Shown here one piece after another: positions 1 through 5,586 of a stretch of DNA of 5,712 bases. The notes beneath the pieces were generated by a model. It saw only the letters and a list, made by a program, of their open reading frames with translations, made no database searches and was not told the origin of the DNA. The stretch is from the NCBI GenBank assembly GCA_016203175.1, contig JACQNH010000029.1, positions 1 to 5,712 of the forward strand, written 5' to 3'. The first letter of the stretch is position 1; the number at the start of each line of letters is the position of its first letter. Origin of the DNA: Candidatus Woesearchaeota archaeon. Lineage in GTDB: Archaea; Nanobdellota; Nanobdellia; SCGC-AAA011-G17; JACQNH01. Both the position numbers and the translations under genes were made by a program.

Positions 1-96
1 CAGCGAAAGTTGAGACCTGAATGCCTAATCGGGATGATGTTCAAATGAAAAAACGAAAAAATATCGGGACTCTACAGTTTTATTTGGGTTTAAAGG
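1..96. other. Left edge, no gene supported
   Basis: Nothing firm is visible here. On the minus strand, downstream of the RelE remnant, there is a T-rich tract (TTTTTTCGTTTTTTC, about 46-62) that could end transcription coming from the right. On the plus strand the first 48 bases are open in one frame and end at a TGA at 46-48; this may be the tail of a converging gene but is too short to identify. Confidence 0.25.
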
Positions 97-291
97 TTAT
101 CTCTTGTAAATATTGTCATGATGATCAAAATCTAAAAACTCTATTTTATTTTCTTCTTTGAAAAATTTAAAAGTTAATACGAAATGACCTATATGAACCC
201 TTTTCTCATCTTTCAAACTGTATCTTAAATTTGTCAAAGCTCGTGACCACCACCAGTCATCGCTTGACCTTCGGTCATCCCTTCGGGAACG
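97..291 (-). pseudogene. C-terminal half of a RelE/ParE-type toxin, 5' part missing
   Basis: An open frame too short for usual gene finders ends at a TAA at 97-99 and is closed upstream by a TAG at 292-294. Its last 45 codons (97-231, starting N-L-R-Y-S) read like the second half of an archaeal RelE-superfamily toxin. They contain the strand KRVHIGHFVLTFKFF, a hydrophilic turn, then KIEFLDFDHHDNIYKR, which matches the family pattern of R-V-x-I-G, a hydrophobic strand, and a closing H-x-x-x-Y-[KR]. RelE toxins are ribosome-associated mRNA endonucleases of about 85-95 residues. Here the first ~40 residues are absent: upstream of the match the frame runs into a GC-rich hairpin block and encodes a tract rich in R, D, S and W that does not look like the family. 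No ATG exists in the frame (only a TTG at 235-237), no ribosome binding site is visible and no antitoxin gene is adjacent. I infer a dead, truncated toxin gene. Family assignment is from memory of the motif. Confidence 0.6.
244..288. repeat. GC-rich cluster of three small inverted repeats
   Basis: Three perfect inverted repeats sit side by side: TGAC/GTCA with an 8-base loop (244-259), TGACC/GGTCA with a TTC loop (265-277), and TCCC/GGGA with a TTC loop (278-288), the last two abutting. Bases 241-290 are 58% G+C (29 of 50), far above the AT-rich surroundings. It could be a short palindromic mobile element (REP-like), a structured RNA, or a scar left where the RelE gene was cut. The sequence does not decide between these. 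Confidence 0.45.
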
Positions 292-312
292 CTATAGACT
301 TGGTGAAAATCT

Positions 313-335
313 ACTGATTATATTATCTAATCAGT
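313..335. terminator. Hairpin over the ATPase stop codon, possible transcript end
   Basis: ACTGATTA (313-320) and TAATCAGT (328-335) form a perfect 8-base-pair stem with a 7-base loop. The stem contains the TGA stop of the ATPase gene (331-333). On the minus strand it is followed by a short AGATTTTC tract, not a long T run. A role in ending or protecting the 3' end of the ATPase mRNA is an inference. AT-rich stems of this size also arise by chance. Confidence 0.3.
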
Positions 336-1638
336 TATAGCCTAATAAATATCTCCAGATTGGCTGAAAAGAAATTTTAACCCCATCTACGACCTCATTT
401 GATAGAGTATCTTCGGTTAATATTAGACCCTCTTTAAGTTTTAACTCTTTACAAGCCTTAACTAAAGCTTCAACTTCTCTTTTTTTTGTTTCTGTGTTTC
501 CAATGTACCAACAGACCTGAATTGCCTGAACAATCTTCTGTTTTTTTTTAATTATAAAATCTACCTCTTCCTGCTTTTGGTTTTTCCAATAAAAAATCTC
601 TGAATCTTTTTTGTTTAGTGCATTGAATACCATATTCTCTGCTAATCTCCCATAATCCTCTGAAAAAATAAAAGCTACAGAAAATCTTAATCCATTATCT
701 GCGCAATAAATTTTTCTAGGATTTAAAATTTGTTCTTTTTCTGAGTAAGAAAATTTTTTAACGAAATTAAGCAGAAAAACACTTGAAAGATAGTAAGAAA
801 ATCTTTCTACAGTATCCAAACTAAGCTTAAGAATATTTTTTATATTATTAAAGGATTGAAGAGTAGAAACATTTGTAAGATAGTATTTAGCTAGTTCATT
901 AAGTTTATTTACTTCTTTTATATTATACCTTTGAACTATATCCTTAATTATTATATCCCTAAAGTAGACATCGAGCAAATCTCTTTTATCTTTTTCTTTA
1001 TCCGCCAGCGCGACTTTAGGAAACCCACCTTCTTTTAAGTAATTTGTAAATGCTCTCTTTATAGCATACCTTTTCTCTGAAATGTCTAAAGCTTTTTTAA
1101 GCTCAATGTCTTTAAAGAAAAGATATTCCTTAAATGATAAAGGTTTAATTTCAAGGTCTAAATGTCTGCCCGCTAAAACTGTAGAATATTCTGAACTCAA
1201 TAATTTTGAGCTTGAGCCAGTTACGAACACACTTATCTTTTTGTTCTCCTGTAAAAACCTTGCGAATTTTTCCCATCCCTCAATGAATTGAACTTCATCT
1301 AAAATAACATAATGTTTCTTGCTTGGATTTAATTCGGTTAAATATATTTCATAAATTTTGTTTATTAGATCCAAATTCAGGTTCTTTAATCTTGGATCTT
1401 CAAAGTTTACTATAAGGATATCTTCTTTTCTTATTCCAGAATTTATAAGATATTTACAAAACTGCAAAAGCAAGGTTGATTTTCCACACCTCCTTATTCC
1501 GGTAATAACCGCAATTTCTTTTGCTTTTGATAGTTCCTCTATTTTTTTAACAATAGCCTCTCTTCTTATCCCTACATCTATTTCCTTTCTCCAAAAATTC
1601 CAATCATTCAAGACATCCAATAATTCTGATTTTTCCAT
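331..1638 (-). CDS. AAA-superfamily ATPase with C-terminal DUF4143 domain
   Basis: This is a complete 435-residue protein of the ATPase/DUF4143 family, which is widespread in archaea and anaerobes and whose cellular role is mostly unknown. Visible motifs are Walker A G-I-R-R-C-G-K-S-T (47-55), Walker B YVILDEVQ with D114/E115 (110-117), a sensor-like VFVTGSSS (137-144), the family's LAGRH with a likely arginine finger R158, and L-K-E-G-G-F-P (201-207). The C-terminal part has YCADNGLR (311-318), GRLAENMVFNAL (330-341) and EEVDFII (357-363), the layout of a PDDEXK-like nuclease fold. The last motif reads IQVCW (373-377) where an active nuclease would have E-x-K, so catalysis is doubtful. It is probably cytoplasmic, with no signal peptide or membrane segment. 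The ATG at 1636-1638 fits a TATA box about 24 bases upstream and no ribosome binding site, implying a leaderless mRNA. Length is normal for the family and the frame is intact. The upstream neighbour on the same strand is the large surface-protein gene, separated by its own promoter. Confidence 0.88.
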   Translation of the reverse strand: MEKSELLDVLNDWNFWRKEIDVGIRREAIVKKIEELSKAKEIAVITGIRRCGKSTLLLQFCKYLINSGIRKEDILIVNFEDPRLKNLNLDLINKIYEIYLTELNPSKKHYVILDEVQFIEGWEKFARFLQENKKISVFVTGSSSKLLSSEYSTVLAGRHLDLEIKPLSFKEYLFFKDIELKKALDISEKRYAIKRAFTNYLKEGGFPKVALADKEKDKRDLLDVYFRDIIIKDIVQRYNIKEVNKLNELAKYYLTNVSTLQSFNNIKNILKLSLDTVERFSYYLSSVFLLNFVKKFSYSEKEQILNPRKIYCADNGLRFSVAFIFSEDYGRLAENMVFNALNKKDSEIFYWKNQKQEEVDFIIKKKQKIVQAIQVCWYIGNTETKKREVEALVKACKELKLKEGLILTEDTLSNEVVDGVKISFQPIWRYLLGYN

Positions 1639-1658
1639 AATATTACATAGTTTTTAGG

Positions 1659-1666
1659 TTTATAAA
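1659..1666 (-). promoter_or_regulatory. TATA box of the ATPase gene, leaderless arrangement
   Basis: The minus strand reads TTTATAAA here within AAGCTTTATAAACC. Its centre lies about 24 bases before the A of the ATPase ATG. Archaeal transcription starts about 25 bases downstream of the TATA centre, so the transcript should begin at or next to the start codon. The absence of any GGAGG/GAGGT-like sequence before the ATG agrees with this. Confidence 0.6.
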
Positions 1667-1724
1667 GCTTACTATTATATCGGTAACTTTTGGCTTAAAG
1701 CTTACTATTATATCGGTAACTTTT
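1663..1724. repeat. Two copies of a 29-base direct repeat in the ATPase promoter region
   Basis: The same 29 bases occur exactly at 1663-1691 and 1696-1724, 33 bases apart in period with a 4-base gap. On the minus strand each copy runs from AAAAGTTACCGATATAATAG to TAAGCTTTA and contains TTAC and GTAA as inverted arms 10 bases apart. The copy nearer the ATPase gene runs into its TATA box; the other lacks a good TATA box because the following bases are AGCC instead of TAAA. A 33-base period is close to three helical turns, so a dimeric or tandem regulator could bind one DNA face. This could be an operator pair, or simply a recent tandem duplication of promoter DNA. Confidence 0.75.
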
Positions 1725-1737
1725 ATTACAAAAACTA

Positions 1738-4700
1738 TCAGCCTGTAATAACCTTCAGCTTCTGCATTACATTATTAAAAATATCTGTACATTCAATGAA
1801 ATGTATTAAATTTAGGTCTGCTGAGAAGGATTTTGTATTTATTCCTATATTTGTTGAATTTGTCATATCTTCTGTTGTTGAGGATGTACAAGTTGCTATT
1901 TTATTTGTTGTTAAAGATAATTTTGTTGCATCTTTGAAAATACTTGTTATAAATGGAGATAATGTATCTGCTTTAACTTCAAAATTTAAAATTGTGGAGG
2001 CTTCATTTTTAATATCATCTTGGCATTTTACATGAAATGTGTAAATGCCTAATATTAAGGTTAATGGTTGGGTTGATAGTTGTGAATTTGTGTTTAAAAA
2101 TTCAATCATATTCTCAAAAACACTATCTTGAGTTGCGAATCTACAGTTTGAAATTCCATTATTTGAACCCCCTGAAGTTGAAACTGCTAATGTTAGATTT
2201 GTAGCGAAAACCTCTCCCTTTGGTGTTGAATCTGTGATTGTTAGGTTTTCAGTTGATATTAAGGATAATTTGAAACTTTCTTGATTTGTATTATTTGAAA
2301 AATCTCTGCATCTAAAAAAGAAATTATTTGGTTTTTGCTTTTCTATATTCAAAATTGTTTGACATTCTGAAGTAAACCTAAAAGTTGCATTTTCTATAAT
2401 TTGATTTGGGCATGATAGTTGACTTAACATTAGGTCAAATTCTTTATCTTGTTTATCAAATTTGCAATCTGCTGGCTCATTTACCGATAATGTTAAAGGC
2501 ACTTGTTCTAGAGTTGAAATTAATTTTGCTCCATCTGCTAATGAAGAAGATTCTATTATTGGTGGTGTTAAGTCTGGACCTGATTCTGTTTCAAAGCTTA
2601 TTAGGTATTCTTTAGTATTTTTATTTCCAGTAGCATCTTGACATCTAATATAAAAAGTGAAAACATTTCCAGGTGTTAAAGACATTGTAGTGTTATGAGT
2701 TTTTTTAAAAAAAGTATCACCTAAATTTGCTGTCATTTCATCAAAATTTTTAGTGTGCTTGTCATCAAGCTTACAGATAGCTAATTCATTGGTTTTAATT
2801 CCAAATCTTAAAGAAGTGAAAGGATTTACTTTTGGAATAATTTGATAACCATTTTCAAAAACATTCATTGAAAATCCTTTAGTTAAAACTTCTTGATTAG
2901 GCGAAATTATTGGAGAGTTAACATCATTTGGATTTGTATCAACGCATTTTACTTCTGTAGTCCCTTCATTTACAATTTTACAATTTTGACCTAAAGCTCT
3001 GCACCTATACTCAGAACATTCTTTTGATTGTTCAACACATTTATCACAATCAGAACCTCCCACTGGTGCAACCCAGGGCATACACTCTATTATTCTAGTT
3101 TCTGTTTTAGTTTTTGTTAAGAAGGCTAGAATTAATTTTATCACTGAGTATGCTAAAAGGATCCAACCTATGATTGGGAGAATCTTTCCAAAAAGTAAAG
3201 CTCCAGCTTTTCCAAGGATCACTTCAGAAATTGCTTCTGTAGCAATCTTTCTTCCAAATTCTTCTATCATAGATTTAAGAAACGCTTCGCCAAGTTTTTG
3301 AACAGCATATTTCATAATGTATTTTGAGGCATAAATCAATATCAATCCTGTCACTGCTGTTGCTATTGCACTTTCATCCTCCATAAATTTTGAAAGACCA
3401 CTCATACCTTCTTCATCAACTGGAATTTTTCCTGCATTTAATCCTTTGTCTTCAATGGAATAATCTGTAAATGGATGTTGTGGTAAAAATGCTGGAGAAG
3501 ATTCTGAAAATCCTTCTGTAGTGTAGCGTCCAAGAATATTATAATGAGCACCACAATCACCTAAGGATCTACAATGAGAATTCATAGCTTCTAACCATTC
3601 TGGAGTTTCACAGACACAATTTTGCTTGCATTCCCAATCTCCTAAAGCTTTTTTTTGATATAAAACTTTACAAGCTGTTGAGGCTTGTGAACATTCTCCT
3701 CCAGTAAAAGAAGAAACTTGTCTTGATTGAGAAGGACCTTGCTCCCAGAATCTAAAACCTGGTGGAACTGAAGGAAGGCATTTACCATTTTTATCGTCAC
3801 CCGCCCATAAGCAGGAACGTAGTGGATTTTCACAGCATTTTTTATCTTCTAATAATTTTTGTGCAAAATTTGGAAGTGTAGGGTCTGCGGAATTACATTT
3901 AGTTATACAATCGATGAATTCATTTTTTTTACATTGTGCTTCTATATAAGAACTTCCTGATGGTAAAACAACTTCTGCATTAATACACATTTCCTCTCTA
4001 AAATCCCTACAAGGTTCTACAATTTCTTCGCCATTAATACATATATGCCTATAATGCCTTGAGCCAACTAGATCAAAGCCAGCACCTGTTTTTCCATCAT
4101 AAGAACACCATGATTCACCATTTTTTCTGGGTCCACCATCATTTTCCATATGTATAGAATCAAAAGTTTTTTCACAATTTACAGATATACATTTTGCTTC
4201 TCCTTTTTTATCATTACAGACAGATCCCTTATTGAAATCACAATCTTCTGCTTTATTTTCTAAATTCCCACAAGAGTCTACAAAATAAACATCGTCTTCA
4301 AAGCATTTTTTTGTTTTTTGGGGAGTGCATTTACAATCTTTAATAGAACTACAAAAAGTTCCTGAATTAAAAATGTCCAAAGGATTTTGGGTACATTCAT
4401 CTCTAGTTTGGAATTTACAAGTGGCTTCTGAAACTGATTGACAACAACCTTTTTCTTGAACTCTGCAAATATTGGTGCATTCTACTTCTGAAACAACATC
4501 ACGAAAATCAAATTCAAATTTTTCTTCTTGAAATAAGGCTTGGAATGATTTTCTACAATTTGATTCTGTTCCTAAAAAACATTGAGAACCTAGAACACAA
4601 CAACCTTTGGTACATTCTGGAACAGAACAGTCTACTGAATCTTTGAATAATTTTCCAAAGCCTTGGCATGTAGCTAAAGGTGTATTTTTAAAACAATTTC

Positions 4701-4950
4701 CTGAGGTAGAATCAACGCAACAACCTAATTTGCAATAAGATGCTTTATCACAAGTATCTTTTAAATTTTGAGGTCTTACATTTAAATCACAATTAGTTTC
4801 TTCTGTAAATAAACAAGTTTGACCTGTTTTGGTTTTTTCACAGCATGCTTGTTGAGCTGAAACTCCTTCTGAAAGATTAATTACATAAAATAAAGATGTA
4901 AAAATGATTACAATTAAGAATAGTGCTTTTTGTTTGATAAATTTAGCCAT
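1738..4950 (-). CDS. Giant cysteine-rich secreted/membrane surface protein with Ig-like repeats
   Basis: I cannot give this 1070-residue protein a known function. A signal peptide is clear: basic start MAKFIKQK, hydrophobic core to about residue 25, and a probable cut after VSA (~32). Residues 36-470 hold about 49 cysteines, including five CC pairs (36, 77, 117, 169, 372). The first four open tandem units of about 40-52 residues with the pattern CC-x5-8-C-x7-8-C. Around 279-322 lies a distinctive stretch with ESWCSYDG, VGSRHYRHIC and EPCRDFREEMC. Residues ~527-550 and ~582-612 are hydrophobic and probably cross the membrane, joined by an amphipathic segment. Seven cysteines follow (623-669), then four Ig/fibronectin-like repeats (~680-1070), each with one cysteine pair: 726/770, 829/881, 936/976, 1021/1054. 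N-glycosylation sequons (for example at 753, 854, 902, 918, 1031) are frequent in the C-terminal part. With two membrane passes both cysteine regions would lie outside the cell, stabilised by disulfides. I infer a cell-surface or envelope protein, perhaps for adhesion or contact. A TGA-TAG double stop ends the frame. Confidence 0.85.
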   Translation of the reverse strand: MAKFIKQKALFLIVIIFTSLFYVINLSEGVSAQQACCEKTKTGQTCLFTEETNCDLNVRPQNLKDTCDKASYCKLGCCVDSTSGNCFKNTPLATCQGFGKLFKDSVDCSVPECTKGCCVLGSQCFLGTESNCRKSFQALFQEEKFEFDFRDVVSEVECTNICRVQEKGCCQSVSEATCKFQTRDECTQNPLDIFNSGTFCSSIKDCKCTPQKTKKCFEDDVYFVDSCGNLENKAEDCDFNKGSVCNDKKGEAKCISVNCEKTFDSIHMENDGGPRKNGESWCSYDGKTGAGFDLVGSRHYRHICINGEEIVEPCRDFREEMCINAEVVLPSGSSYIEAQCKKNEFIDCITKCNSADPTLPNFAQKLLEDKKCCENPLRSCLWAGDDKNGKCLPSVPPGFRFWEQGPSQSRQVSSFTGGECSQASTACKVLYQKKALGDWECKQNCVCETPEWLEAMNSHCRSLGDCGAHYNILGRYTTEGFSESSPAFLPQHPFTDYSIEDKGLNAGKIPVDEEGMSGLSKFMEDESAIATAVTGLILIYASKYIMKYAVQKLGEAFLKSMIEEFGRKIATEAISEVILGKAGALLFGKILPIIGWILLAYSVIKLILAFLTKTKTETRIIECMPWVAPVGGSDCDKCVEQSKECSEYRCRALGQNCKIVNEGTTEVKCVDTNPNDVNSPIISPNQEVLTKGFSMNVFENGYQIIPKVNPFTSLRFGIKTNELAICKLDDKHTKNFDEMTANLGDTFFKKTHNTTMSLTPGNVFTFYIRCQDATGNKNTKEYLISFETESGPDLTPPIIESSSLADGAKLISTLEQVPLTLSVNEPADCKFDKQDKEFDLMLSQLSCPNQIIENATFRFTSECQTILNIEKQKPNNFFFRCRDFSNNTNQESFKLSLISTENLTITDSTPKGEVFATNLTLAVSTSGGSNNGISNCRFATQDSVFENMIEFLNTNSQLSTQPLTLILGIYTFHVKCQDDIKNEASTILNFEVKADTLSPFITSIFKDATKLSLTTNKIATCTSSTTEDMTNSTNIGINTKSFSADLNLIHFIECTDIFNNVMQKLKVITG

Positions 4951-4954
4951 AATG

Positions 4955-4960
4955 ACCTCT
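4955..4960 (-). promoter_or_regulatory. Ribosome binding site of the surface-protein gene
   Basis: AGAGGT precedes the ATG with only four bases between. GAGGTCAT resembles the archaeal GAGGTGAT complement of the 16S rRNA 3' end with one mismatch. It supports the ATG at 4948-4950 as the start, as does the signal peptide that begins directly there. Confidence 0.6.
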
Positions 4961-4986
4961 TTTTATGTAAAATAATTAGAAAATAG

Positions 4987-4996
4987 TATATAAATA
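4987..4996 (-). promoter_or_regulatory. TATA box of the surface-protein gene
   Basis: The minus strand reads TATTTATATA, preceded by AAAAACC as a possible BRE. Transcription would start about 25 bases downstream, near 4965, leaving a short leader of about 15 bases that contains the AGAGGT ribosome binding site. The gene is therefore probably transcribed on its own, not with the HEPN/MNT pair upstream. Confidence 0.55.
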
Positions 4997-5051
4997 GGTT
5001 TTTATTACGGGTTATTAAGGTAGTTCACTAAAATCTTTACAAATATTAGAA

Positions 5052-5114
5052 CTATAAACCAAAAGCTTCTGTAACGTTTTTAATTTTCTTTAACTCTTCA
5101 ACTATTTGACATAT
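5052..5114 (-). pseudogene. Possible remnant of an Lrp/AsnC-type regulator C-terminus
   Basis: Directly after the HEPN stop, and in the same reading frame, 20 codons read on to a TAG at 5052-5054 and give QIVEELKKIKNVTEAFGL. This resembles the first helix and following strand of the ligand-binding (RAM) domain of Lrp/AsnC-family regulators, where a helix of the type EELKKIxxVxEA is followed by a G-x-Y-D strand that is missing here. No start codon, ribosome binding site or further domain is present. It may be a gene scrap or an accidental coding-like stretch; a readthrough tail of the HEPN protein is a third option. The rest of the gap to 4951 holds only the surface-gene promoter. Confidence 0.25.
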
Positions 5115-5586
5115 TTAACTTACTATTATTTCAATCTTCTCAACAATCTCTTTTGCTCTCTTAACTAGATTATTCAGTATTTCCTTATTTATATCCGTCT
5201 TTGTTCCATACTGAAATTCTTCTCTTAAAGATTTAGCATCCTGTAATTTCATCTGTTCTGTAGTCCTTATAAATGCAATATCATTTATATCCAACTCTAT
5301 TTTCTTTGTTTCAATAAGATGCTCAACTGCACTTATTGTGCATTCATGATTTTTTGATTCATATCCAAACATATATAAAATTGCTAGCAATCCGTGATAC
5401 ATAGCATAATAAGCTTGAGAAACTGCCCAATCATTAAAGCCACCTTTGATATTATAATCCATTGCTAAAAGATTATGTTTTGCTTTTTCAATATGATCTT
5501 TTGATTTTCAAATTGTTAGCCGGTATTCTCTTAAGTCTCTCTTCATTAGATAGACACCAATCTAATCTTGATTTATTTTTTGACAT
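5115..5586 (-). CDS. HEPN-domain protein (putative toxin of a HEPN/MNT pair), frame broken by one base
   Basis: HEPN proteins of this type (PF05168, COG1895/COG2250-like) are all-helical and pair with a nucleotidyltransferase, often as toxin and antitoxin. The gene starts at the ATG 5584-5586, with GAGGT eight bases upstream, and reads MSKNKSRLDWC, then EERLKRIPANNLK, before hitting a TGA at 5488-5490. Removing one A from the AAAA run at 5505-5508 joins this smoothly to S-K-D-H-I-E-K-A-K-H-N-L-L-A-M-D-Y-N, and the frame then runs to the TAA at 5115-5117, for 156 residues in all. The signature WAVSQAYYAMYHGLLAILY follows at about 53-71 of the joined protein. The joined N-terminus is exactly what the family shows, so the shift is real in this sequence: mutation, sequencing error or recoding. 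The internal ATG at 5460-5462, which gives a 115-residue ORF, lacks a ribosome binding site and would omit the first helix. I see no R-x4-6-H RNase motif; the corresponding region reads SLREEFQYG. Confidence 0.8.

Noticed and set aside
16..46. Box C/D guide RNA (CTGA followed by GATGATG)
   Set aside because: The C-like box has a mismatch, no D box follows at proper spacing and no terminal stem is visible; it is also cut by the window edge.
1..48. C-terminus of a plus-strand gene (frame QRKLRPECLIGMMFK, then TGA)
   Set aside because: Only 15 codons are open, which is easily chance, and I recognise no family.
247..255. CCA triplet repeat as a microsatellite
   Set aside because: Only three units, lying in the loop of the first hairpin; too short to mean anything alone.
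1082..1657. Plus-strand ORFs of 69 and 99 codons
   Set aside because: They lie wholly or almost wholly within the ATPase gene on the other strand, have no ribosome binding site and no recognisable motif; they are antisense shadows of a clear family member.
1663..1724. Two 29-base repeats as a minimal CRISPR array
   Set aside because: The gap between copies is only 4 bases, too short for a spacer, and no cas gene is present.
1796..2615. Plus-strand ORFs of 79 and 69 codons opposite the surface-protein gene
   Set aside because: Their hydrophobic sequence follows from the complement of the Ig-repeat codons, and the minus-strand frame is continuous with paired cysteines.
3642..3833. Minus-strand 63-codon ORF
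   Set aside because: It overlaps the surface gene in another frame on the same strand and has no motif; it is a shadow.
5115..5462. A complete 115-residue HEPN protein starting at 5462
   Set aside because: That ATG has no ribosome binding site, the frame remains HEPN-like upstream of it, and a proper ATG with GAGGT lies at 5584-5586 in the shifted frame.
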